Assembly: GCA_028708575.1 (NCBI GenBank)
Contig: JAQVYQ010000018.1
Location: 1 to 32,779 of the forward strand
Source of the DNA: Tissierellia bacterium
GTDB lineage: Bacteria > Bacillota > Clostridia > Tissierellales > Tissierellaceae
DNA length: 32,779 nt
Direction of reading: 5' to 3'
Shown here: positions 8,434 to 15,302 of the stretch, in pieces
How the letters are laid out: every line of letters starts with the position of its first letter
Numbering within the stretch: position 1 is the stretch's first letter
Position numbers and translations under genes: made by a program
Notes under the pieces: generated by a model
The model's database searches: none
The model's input: only the letters and a program-made list of their open reading frames with translations
What the model was told of the DNA's origin: nothing

Positions 8434-9876
8434 TTATTTTTCTAATTCTGAGTCGTAGAATTCTCCAAATAGTTCTTCATCTGAAGGCCTATCTTCAGGT
8501 ATTGGTTTTGATACCCATGTGAAGTTCATATAGTGCTTTAGGCTTACATTTTCAGATATTACATTTCCACCCCAAGTACCACAGCCTAAACTTGATGTCA
8601 TTGGCATACCATTTGTAAATGAACCAGCGTTTGCTTTTGAGTTAGGCTGCCTAACCATGATTCTTGAAACTGGTGCATTAAGTGCATGTCTGTGGATATG
8701 GTCTTCATTAAATGAATAAATACCGCATGAGTGTCCTTTTCCTCCAACTTCAAATATTCCTCTTACCATTTCTAAGGCTTCTTCAAAATCATCAAATTTG
8801 AATAATGCCAATAGTGTTGTAAGTTTTTCATGTGAGAACATATACTCATGACCTATACCGTCTCCCATTACCATTATAAACTTTCTATCCTTAGGTATTT
8901 CAAATCCTGCTATTTTTGCAAGTTGTTGAGGTGCAATAGCTACTGTGTCTGCAAGTCTTTTTCCTTTTTCATCCCACATTACTTTTTCTAATGAAGCTTT
9001 TTCTTTTTCATTTGCTAGATATCCACCAACATTTTGAAGTTCTTTTACCATTTCATCGAATATACTTGCCTGTATTATTAAATTCCCGTCTGCAGAACAT
9101 CCAGAACCATTATCAGATGTTTTGCTTTCCATTGTATTCATAGCTGCCTTTTTTATATCTGCAGTTTCATCTATGAGCATTGATGCGTTTCCTGCACCTA
9201 CTCCATATGCTGGTGTTCCTGCTGTATATGCTCTCCTTACCATATTTTGTCCGCCTGTTGCCAAAACAAGATCTGCTTCACCCATTACTGCCATGGACAT
9301 TGCTTTATTTGGATTACCTTTTAAACATTGTAATATATCTGGATTAACTCCTTCTTTTTCTAAAGCCGCTCTCATTAAGTCTACAGTCTTATTTGTAGTT
9401 TGTTGTGAACGTGGATGTGGTGAAAACACTACAACATCTCTTGCTTTAATTGCATATATTGCTGTTCCTGCTGGAGTTAAATCAGGGTTTGTTGTTGGAA
9501 CTAATGAAGCTATTATTCCTGCCGGTTTACCGTACTTAACAATCTGTTTTTCAGGAATTTCTTCTACAATACCAACACTTTTTTGACGAAGTGCATCTCT
9601 TAAAACTCCTCTAATCTTAAATCTTTTATTCATTCTAGAAACTGGATCTCCTAATCCTGTTTCTTCAATACCAAAATCTACAAGCTTTTTAAATGTTTGC
9701 TTATTTGCTACTGACCAAGCTACCGTTCTAATTAGTCTATCTACCTTTTCTTGGTCAAATTGCTCGATTTCTTTTTGAGCTATTCTTGCTCTACTAAACA
9801 CTTCTTCTAACTCATTTACTTGATCATCTGTTAAACCTGAGTATTTTTCTTTTAAACCTTTTGTTTTTTGTACCAC
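8434..9876 (-). CDS. CoA-acylating aldehyde dehydrogenase
   Basis: A 480-residue member of the EutE/AdhE-like acylating aldehyde dehydrogenase group, converting an aldehyde plus CoA and NAD+ to acyl-CoA. Cys260 in SDNGSGCSADGN is the catalytic thiol. VPTTNPDLTPAGTAIYAIKARD is the usual N-terminal nucleotide-binding segment, and SSLGCGTWGGNVISENVSLKHYMN is the C-terminal signature shared with EutE and AdhE. No alcohol dehydrogenase domain or microcompartment-targeting helix is evident. It resembles the acylating sulfoacetaldehyde dehydrogenase group in overall length and in the GSGCSADGN segment, but nothing else here suggests sulfonate use. The start is GTG after AGGGGG. Directly downstream is the ThDP enzyme gene, a likely partner. 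Confidence 0.88.
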   Translation of the reverse strand: MVQKTKGLKEKYSGLTDDQVNELEEVFSRARIAQKEIEQFDQEKVDRLIRTVAWSVANKQTFKKLVDFGIEETGLGDPVSRMNKRFKIRGVLRDALRQKSVGIVEEIPEKQIVKYGKPAGIIASLVPTTNPDLTPAGTAIYAIKARDVVVFSPHPRSQQTTNKTVDLMRAALEKEGVNPDILQCLKGNPNKAMSMAVMGEADLVLATGGQNMVRRAYTAGTPAYGVGAGNASMLIDETADIKKAAMNTMESKTSDNGSGCSADGNLIIQASIFDEMVKELQNVGGYLANEKEKASLEKVMWDEKGKRLADTVAIAPQQLAKIAGFEIPKDRKFIMVMGDGIGHEYMFSHEKLTTLLALFKFDDFEEALEMVRGIFEVGGKGHSCGIYSFNEDHIHRHALNAPVSRIMVRQPNSKANAGSFTNGMPMTSSLGCGTWGGNVISENVSLKHYMNFTWVSKPIPEDRPSDEELFGEFYDSELEK

Positions 9877-9940
9877 TATCGAATGCCCCCTACATATTTA
9901 TTTTGTTTTATTAACATATATGCAAAACATCTAATAAATT

Positions 9941-10852
9941 TTATCTAATAAGATTGCTACTTTTTCCAGCTTTAAGGATATAGCTAGGTAGGCTATGGCC
10001 TACTATTAAGCTTACTCTTTCTGCAATACTTATTACTTTATCTAAATCAATGGCAGTTTCAACTCCCATTTCATGAAGCATATGAATTACATCTTCACTA
10101 ACTACATTTCCTTCTGCTCCAGGTACAAATGGACAACCACCAAGGCCTCCAAATGATGTGTCAAACCAAGTAACACCTGCTTGCATACCAGCTAGAATAT
10201 TTGCATTTCCAACTCCTCTAGTATTATGGAAATGTAATATCCATTTTACTTGAGGAAATTCTTTTATAAACTCTGTGCACATATAATAAACTTGTAATGG
10301 AACTGCCATTCCAGAAGCATCGGAAAGGGAAACTTCTTTTATTCCTACATTTAGATATGCTTTAACGATATCTTTAACATCATTTATTGGAATCTTATGC
10401 TCCCATGGCGATCCAAAAGGCATTGATATAGAGCCTGAAATTTCAAGTCCATTAGATAAAGCTAAATCAACGCAATCTTTAAATTTGGAGACGCTCTCAG
10501 AGGGTGTCATATTAAGATTGGCAAGATTGTGTTTCTTACTTGCAGAAACATTTAGTTTCACTTTTTTGCAACCACATTCAATTGCTCTTTCTACACCTTT
10601 TAAATTAGCAACAAAAGCCCTATATTCGACTCCTTGCTTTATTTGTATCTTACTAAAAACTTCATCTGTTGAAGCCATCTGAGGAACAGCTTTAGGACTA
10701 ACAAAAGATCCAACTTCAATAACCTGATAGCCTGAATCAGAGAGTTTATTAATTAGCTGTACCTTTTCATCTACCGGAATCACTTTGTCCTCATTTTGAA
10801 GCCCATCTCTAGGGCCGACTTCACAAATTACTACTTCCTTTGGCAAATTCAT
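9941..10852 (-). CDS. Hydroxymethylglutaryl-CoA lyase family protein
   Basis: A 303-residue DRE-TIM metallolyase that cleaves 3-hydroxy-3-substituted acyl-CoA esters to acetyl-CoA and an oxo acid. It shows EVGPRDGLQNE (residues 11-21), IEVGSFVSPKAVPQM (45-59), metal-binding HFH (207-209), and the HMG-CoA lyase signature GGLGGCPFVPGAEGN with catalytic Cys240. The ORF track starts at 10867, but that ATG overlaps the GGAGGG site; the ATG at 10852 is 8 nt beyond it and is preferred. It is the first gene of the operon, next to a divergent LysR gene. Leucine-degradation genes are absent, so the true substrate may be another acyl-CoA with a tertiary alcohol formed by the neighbouring enzymes. Confidence 0.9.
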   Translation of the reverse strand: MNLPKEVVICEVGPRDGLQNEDKVIPVDEKVQLINKLSDSGYQVIEVGSFVSPKAVPQMASTDEVFSKIQIKQGVEYRAFVANLKGVERAIECGCKKVKLNVSASKKHNLANLNMTPSESVSKFKDCVDLALSNGLEISGSISMPFGSPWEHKIPINDVKDIVKAYLNVGIKEVSLSDASGMAVPLQVYYMCTEFIKEFPQVKWILHFHNTRGVGNANILAGMQAGVTWFDTSFGGLGGCPFVPGAEGNVVSEDVIHMLHEMGVETAIDLDKVISIAERVSLIVGHSLPSYILKAGKSSNLIR

Positions 10853-11209
10853 AGTCTCACCCTCCATTTTTAGTAATATAATTAAATGATTGCTTTAATC
10901 TATAATTATCTGATTTGCAATATAGCTGATATTCATCTACTTTCCTTAAATGGTAAAATATACAATCTCTTATTTACTTTAATCTTATTCTGATAATACA
11001 GAATTGTCTAATACTTATATTTTATTGTATTGATAGAAAACTTCTATGATTAGCAAAACCAGTGTAATTTTAGACATTTAATGTTCGAATTCTCAAGATT
11101 TTAGATTATATTTAAATTTTAATGGTCTTATGATATTATTAAGTTGTCTAATTATTTATATTTTATGGATTAGATAAAATGTTTCTATACAAGGAAAGGA
11201 AGATCAATT
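10853..11209. promoter_or_regulatory. Divergent control region between catabolic operon and LysR gene
   Basis: This 357-nt AT-rich gap separates the first operon gene from the LysR start. Two related direct repeats begin TTGTCTAAT at 11004 and 11144 and share TTATATTTTAT. The second contains a perfect TCTAAT-N16-ATTAGA dyad (11147-11174), and the first a looser version. A further dyad, ATTCTG-N6-CAGAAT, lies at 10987-11004. LysR proteins normally bind such paired, partly palindromic sites in the divergent promoter, so these are the candidate operators. No unambiguous -35/-10 pair was identified for either direction. Confidence 0.5.
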
Positions 11210-12100
11210 ATGACACTCCAGCAATTAGAATATTTTAGGGTTTTAGCAAAAACAGAACACTTTACTAAAACAGCAGAAATTCTATCTGTATCTCAACCTA
11301 GCCTTAGTTATGCTATTGGCCAATTGGAGACAGAACTAAATATAAATCTTTTTGATAGAATTGGTAGAAATATTAAACTAAACTCCTTTGGAAAAATCTT
11401 TTTAACATATGTAGAATCTGCTCTAGATATATTAGACCAGGGAACTCAGAATATAGAACTTCTTACAAAAAAAATCAATCACAATATAAAGATGGGTTAT
11501 ATTTACAGTCTTACAGACAAACTTCTAGCAAGTATTATAAAAACATATTACTTGGATAGTTCTAATGAAACTATTACTTTTGACTTTAAAACAGATTCCA
11601 GCCTTATGCTAAACAAAAATTTAGAAATGGAAATTTTAGATATTATTCTTACTGCTATTCCACCTGAAAAGAATGACTATGTAAAGATTTTTAATCAACA
11701 TTTATATCTTATGGTTCCTAGAAACCATAAACTATCAGATAAAAAAGAAATAGATATAAAAGAGATTGATGGTATGGATTTTATTAACTATAGAAGCAAT
11801 ACAGGATTAAGAGTAATTATTGACAAGCTATTAAAATTTAATAAAACATCTCCTATTATAAAAATGGAAATAGATGAGTGTAATGCTGCTTTATCTCTCT
11901 TATCCCTTAATGTTGGTATAACAATAATGCCTATCGTTCCAGGAATAGATTATAGTAAGGTAGTCCCTATAAAAATTAAAGATGACCAAGCCTATAGGCA
12001 CATCTACCTTGCTTGGAATAATTCAACAAATACTAATTCAATAGTAAAAGACTTTCGTGATTTTGTAATTGAGCTATACAATAATGACAATTTTATTTAA
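11210..12100 (+). CDS. LysR-type transcriptional regulator
   Basis: 296 residues, the usual size. The N-terminal winged helix-turn-helix is clear: TLQQLEYFRVLAKTEHFTKTAEILSVSQPSLSYAIGQLE, followed by the linker helix and a periplasmic-binding-protein-like effector domain from about residue 90. The ATG follows AAGGAAAGGAAG. It is transcribed divergently from the carboxylate catabolic operon, the standard arrangement for a LysR activator responding to the pathway substrate or an intermediate. The effector is unknown. It is followed by a bidirectional-looking terminator. Confidence 0.92.
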   Translation: MTLQQLEYFRVLAKTEHFTKTAEILSVSQPSLSYAIGQLETELNINLFDRIGRNIKLNSFGKIFLTYVESALDILDQGTQNIELLTKKINHNIKMGYIYSLTDKLLASIIKTYYLDSSNETITFDFKTDSSLMLNKNLEMEILDIILTAIPPEKNDYVKIFNQHLYLMVPRNHKLSDKKEIDIKEIDGMDFINYRSNTGLRVIIDKLLKFNKTSPIIKMEIDECNAALSLLSLNVGITIMPIVPGIDYSKVVPIKIKDDQAYRHIYLAWNNSTNTNSIVKDFRDFVIELYNNDNFI

Positions 12101-12114
12101 AAATGAGCAAATAA

Positions 12115-12150
12115 AAACTCCTTTGGTTTAATATCAAACCTTAGGAGTTT
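12115..12150 (+). terminator. Terminator after LysR gene
   Basis: The arms AAACTCCT and AGGAGTTT form 8 bp. A 2x2 internal mismatch separates them from a further GGTTT/AAACC pairing around a short loop. On the plus strand CTTATTTC follows; on the minus strand an A/T-rich tail also follows, so it may serve both converging genes. Confidence 0.6.
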
Positions 12151-12184
12151 CTTATTTCATATTTTAAAATATTTCAAATAGTTT

Positions 12185-12235
12185 TTCAGCGCATCAGAAA
12201 CCTACAGAAGCATTTCAATGAGGAGGGCAACCTTC
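12185..12235. repeat. Copy A of a small dispersed repeat
   Basis: The stretch around gcatttcaatgagga..gcaacctt is clearly related to gcgtttcaacgaggcgacctt at about 29332-29352. Both are preceded by a similar purine-rich CAGA..G string. It lies directly behind the glutaredoxin stop codon. Two copies in one window suggest a genome-wide repeat family. Confidence 0.4.
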
Positions 12236-12469
12236 TTACATATTATCTTTAAACCATTTAATAATATCACTAGATTCATATAATGGCTTCCCATCAGCTA
12301 ATAGCATTGGAACTTGATCTATACCACCTATTTCAATTAGTTCCTTATAGTTGTCAGTATTTGCACGTATATCGACTAACTCAACATCAATATGGTTTTT
12401 CTCCATGTATCTTATTACCTTTTTACAAAATGGACATGCCTCCATATAGTATAGTTTTAATTCTTGCAT
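12236..12469 (-). CDS. Glutaredoxin family protein
   Basis: A 77-residue single-domain thioredoxin-fold protein with redox motif CPFC (Cys12, Cys15) and the cis-proline segment QVPML (Pro54), followed by DGKPLYESSDIIKWF as in glutaredoxins. It should catalyse thiol-disulfide exchange in the cytoplasm. Many anaerobic Bacillota lack glutathione, so the reductant may be another thiol or thioredoxin reductase; the window does not say. The ATG is preceded by AGAGGTGG. It lies 66 nt after the glutamate dehydrogenase stop on the same strand and may be cotranscribed with it. Confidence 0.88.
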   Translation of the reverse strand: MQELKLYYMEACPFCKKVIRYMEKNHIDVELVDIRANTDNYKELIEIGGIDQVPMLLADGKPLYESSDIIKWFKDNM

Positions 12470-12535
12470 TAAACAGCCACCTCTTATAATTTATTTTATG
12501 ATTATATATACCCCAAATAATACATAAACTAAACC

Positions 12536-13798
12536 TTAATACCAACCTCTTATTTTCATTGTATCTGCAATCTTTTTAACAGAATGCATATATGTTGCCT
12601 TTCTCATGCTAGTATTATATTTTTCTTTAATTTCCCATATGTTATTGAAAGCATTAATCATAATTAATTCCTGTTCCTTGATTACTTCTTCTTCTGACCA
12701 ATAGTGACCTGACAGGTTTTGTACCCATTCAAAGTATGATACTGTTACCCCACCTGAGTTTGTTAGTATATCTGGTGATAATGGAATACCTCTTGTCTCC
12801 AATACCTTATCTCCATCAGCTGTTACTGGTCCATTTGCTGCTTCGCAAACTATTTTAGCATTTACCTTTCCTGCTACTTCTTCTGTTATTGCATTTTCCA
12901 TTGCTGCTGGTATTAGTATGTCTACATTTAATTCCCAAAATTCATCTAATGTAATCATTTTAGCTTTTGGATAATTAACTAGGTTATGATTTTCTTTCAT
13001 GTATCTTAACATATCGTCATGATCCAACCCATTTTCATTGTATATTGCATAAGTGCCTACATCCCTTGACCATTCACCTAATGCTACAATTTTTGCTCCT
13101 TGATCTTCTAGAGCTTTTAATGTAAATTCCCCAACATTTCCAAAGCCTTGTATAGCTACTTTTGCACCATTTATATCTATTCCATATTTTTTTGCAAACT
13201 CTCTTACTATTACTGATACTCCAAAGCCAGTTGCTTTGTTTCTCCCTTTTGAGCCACCCCATTCTAAAGGCTTCCCAGTTATTACTCCTATAGATTGGTG
13301 TCCTGTCAACTTAATGTATTCATCAGTCATCCATGCCATGATTTGACCATTTGTATTTACATCTGGTGCAGGTACGTCTACTTTTTCCCCTAAATACTTA
13401 TAAAGGCCTTGGATATAACCTCTGGATAGTCTTTCTAACTCTCCCTGTGAAAGGGATTGAGGATCTACTATTACTCCGCCTTTTGCTCCACCAAATGGAA
13501 TCCCTATTACACTACATTTAAATGTCATCCAAATAGAGAGCGCTTTTACTTCATCTGCATTTACGCTTGGGTGAAATCTAATTCCACCTTTCCCAGGCCC
13601 TACTGCATCGTTATGTAAAGCTCTATATCCTTTAAATACTTTTATATTACCATTATCCATTTTTACTGGAATGGATATTTCTATTATTCTTCGAGGTTCT
13701 TTTAGTATTTCATACACTGATGAATCTAATTTAAGTGCTTGGCAGGCTGTCTTTACTTGTAATTGAGCATTTTCTAATTGGTTTAATTCGTCTATCAA
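12536..13798 (-). CDS. Glutamate dehydrogenase (Glu/Leu/Phe/Val dehydrogenase family)
   Basis: Interconverts glutamate and 2-oxoglutarate plus ammonia. The catalytic region shows GYRALHNDAVGPGKGGIRFHP, FKCSVIGIPFGGAKGGVIVDP and DVPAPDVNTNG; the Rossmann fold has IQGFGNVGEFT. At about 420 residues it is the hexameric class II type. The track's ATG (13807) directly abuts the AAGGAGG site with no spacing, so initiation more likely uses the TTG at 13798, 9 nt away; this removes only three residues. An extended -10 promoter lies upstream. Amino-acid-fermenting anaerobes use this enzyme at high level for glutamate catabolism, and a GltS glutamate transporter lies 4 kb away. NAD versus NADP preference is not determined. 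Confidence 0.93.
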   Translation of the reverse strand: MIDELNQLENAQLQVKTACQALKLDSSVYEILKEPRRIIEISIPVKMDNGNIKVFKGYRALHNDAVGPGKGGIRFHPSVNADEVKALSIWMTFKCSVIGIPFGGAKGGVIVDPQSLSQGELERLSRGYIQGLYKYLGEKVDVPAPDVNTNGQIMAWMTDEYIKLTGHQSIGVITGKPLEWGGSKGRNKATGFGVSVIVREFAKKYGIDINGAKVAIQGFGNVGEFTLKALEDQGAKIVALGEWSRDVGTYAIYNENGLDHDDMLRYMKENHNLVNYPKAKMITLDEFWELNVDILIPAAMENAITEEVAGKVNAKIVCEAANGPVTADGDKVLETRGIPLSPDILTNSGGVTVSYFEWVQNLSGHYWSEEEVIKEQELIMINAFNNIWEIKEKYNTSMRKATYMHSVKKIADTMKIRGWY

Positions 13799-13854
13799 TT
13801 TTGTCATCCTCCTTATTCATTATTTAAACCATTGGTTTTATAGTTAATTTTACA

Positions 13855-13863
13855 ATTATAACA
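13855..13863 (-). promoter_or_regulatory. Extended -10 promoter for glutamate dehydrogenase
   Basis: The minus strand reads TGTTATAAT, a perfect extended -10 element, about 50 nt before the coding start. No good -35 is seen 17 nt upstream, as is common with extended -10 promoters. Confidence 0.55.
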
Positions 13864-13907
13864 CAAGTAAGTTAAAAGTGCTAAAAAATTTTCTAAACAT
13901 AAAACAA

Positions 13908-13970
13908 AATACTCTTATTTGCTAATATTTAGACATTTATCTCATCCAATTATTAACAAAGTAGAGTATT
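13908..13970 (-). terminator. Weak candidate terminator after the dnaX-recR operon
   Basis: AATACTCT (13908-13915) pairs with AGAGTATT (13963-13970), with a long 47-nt loop; minus-strand TTGTTTTATG follows. The long loop makes this uncertain. Confidence 0.3.
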
Positions 13971-14023
13971 CATATATGATATATATAATTCATTTGCTAC
14001 TGTAGTTCAAAAAAACCTATCCA

Positions 14024-14332
14024 TTACCCATTAATCAAAAATGGAACAAATAATTTAATAAAACTGACAATTATCAAACTAATTAAATAGTTTCTAGTTG
14101 ACATGTTTTCAACAATATTTATATTGCTTTCTTTTGCCTCTTTATTATTAGTAAAATATCCTTTTAATGTTTTAAAGTTATCAATAATATATAAGCCTAT
14201 CCAAAGAATTAATAATAGAGTTCTGGCATTTGATCTATTAGTGTTACTAATCAATAAATAAATAGAAATAAGCAAAGTAATAACGCTCATTGTTTGTGAA
14301 AAACCAATATAAAACTTCTCTCTTTCTATCAT
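14024..14332 (-). CDS. Small three-helix membrane protein of unknown function
   Basis: A 102-residue protein, not recognised. Hydrophobic stretches lie at about residues 15-29, 39-53 and 82-100, separated by polar loops including a NKEAKESNIN segment. The ATG follows GGGGGTGAG, which overlaps the end of recR (11-nt gap), so it is translated from the same message as dnaX-ybaB-recR. In many Bacillota recR is followed by small genes such as yaaL/bofA; this sequence does not look like BofA (no conserved family motif seen). Function unknown. Confidence 0.65.
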   Translation of the reverse strand: MIEREKFYIGFSQTMSVITLLISIYLLISNTNRSNARTLLLILWIGLYIIDNFKTLKGYFTNNKEAKESNINIVENMSTRNYLISLIIVSFIKLFVPFLING

Positions 14333-14343
14333 GCTCTCACCCC

Positions 14344-14943
14344 CTACATTTCCCTACGGTTGTCCATAGCTTTTGCTAAAGTAACTTCATCAAAAAATTC
14401 TAAGTCTCCGCCTACAGGAATACCATGGGCAATTCTTGTAACTTTTACTCCTAATGGCTTTATAAGTTTTGATAGATAAAGAGCTGTTGCTTCTCCCTCT
14501 ACTGTAGGATTTGTTGCCAATATTACCTCTTTTACTGTATCATCATCTAATCTATTTAATAGTTCCTTAACCTTTATTTCCCCTGGACCAATATTATCCA
14601 TTGGGGAAATAACTCCATGGAGGATATGATACTGACCTTTATATTCTCTTGATCTTTCCATAGCTATTTTATCCTTTGCGTTTTCTACTACGCAAATCAT
14701 AGACTTATCTCTGTGTTCATCCCTACATAAATAACATGGGTCATCATCAGTTAAATCACAACAAATGCTACATAATTTTATCTTTTCCTTAGCAATTATT
14801 ATGGCATTTGCAAGCCTGTCTGAGTCAGATTTATCCATTTCTAATATGTAAAAAGCAAGTCTTTGAGCTGTCTTTCTACCAATCCCAGGCAATTTAGAAA
14901 ACTGCTCTATTAAATCAGCTATGGGTAATGCGTAATAATTCAT
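14344..14943 (-). CDS. recR: Recombination mediator protein RecR
   Basis: A 199-residue protein of the usual length that acts with RecO/RecF in loading RecA at gaps. It has an N-terminal helix-hairpin-helix ([21 protein letters not shown]), a four-cysteine zinc motif (Cys58, 61, 70, 73: CSIC...CYLC), then a Toprim domain from about residue 80 ([25 protein letters not shown]) and the C-terminal [22 protein letters not shown]. The ATG follows GAGGGGG. It is the third gene of dnaX-ybaB-recR, a conserved order in Bacillota, with about 20 nt to ybaB. Confidence 0.97.
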   Translation of the reverse strand: MNYYALPIADLIEQFSKLPGIGRKTAQRLAFYILEMDKSDSDRLANAIIIAKEKIKLCSICCDLTDDDPCYLCRDEHRDKSMICVVENAKDKIAMERSREYKGQYHILHGVISPMDNIGPGEIKVKELLNRLDDDTVKEVILATNPTVEGEATALYLSKLIKPLGVKVTRIAHGIPVGGDLEFFDEVTLAKAMDNRREM

Positions 14944-14963
14944 TGTATATATCCCCCTCGTTA

Positions 14964-15299
14964 TTACATTCCTGGTATATTTAATCCTCCAGTTATTTTA
15001 CCCATTTCTCTGTTTACCATATCCTCTGCTGCCCTTATTGCTTCATTTGCTGCTGCCATAACTAAGTCTTGAAGCATTTCAACATCTTCTGGATCTACAA
15101 CAGATTCATCTATATGAATATTTATAATTTCTTTTTTCCCATTACATACTACCTTAACTGCTCCTCCACCTGCACTAGCCTCAACTTCTCTAGTATCAAG
15201 TTCTGCTTGTAACTCCTCAACCTTTTTTTGCATCTTTTGCATTTGCTTCATCATATTGTTCATATTTCCACCCATTCCTGGATATCCGCCTCTTGCCAT
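14964..15299 (-). CDS. YbaB/EbfC family nucleoid-associated protein
   Basis: A 111-residue DNA-binding nucleoid protein. The Gly/Met-rich N-terminus ([21 protein letters not shown]) leads into a coiled helix, then the family core with [20 protein letters not shown] and [16 protein letters not shown]. It forms dimers in related species and binds DNA with little sequence specificity. It is encoded between dnaX and recR, 3 nt after dnaX, the conserved position of this family (yaaK in Bacillus). Start ATG follows GAAGGGGAA. Confidence 0.96.
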   Translation of the reverse strand: MARGGYPGMGGNMNNMMKQMQKMQKKVEELQAELDTREVEASAGGGAVKVVCNGKKEIINIHIDESVVDPEDVEMLQDLVMAAANEAIRAAEDMVNREMGKITGGLNIPGM

Positions 15300-15302
15300 T
15301 TT

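Noticed and set aside
9122-9586. 154-codon plus-strand ORF
   Set aside because: Lies wholly antisense to the well-supported acylating aldehyde dehydrogenase gene, has no ribosome site and has low-complexity shadow composition.
8434-9876. Sulfoacetaldehyde dehydrogenase as a firm call
   Set aside because: Resemblance is to the general acylating group; no sulfonate transporter, Xsc partner or other sulfonate gene is present, so only the generic function is stated.
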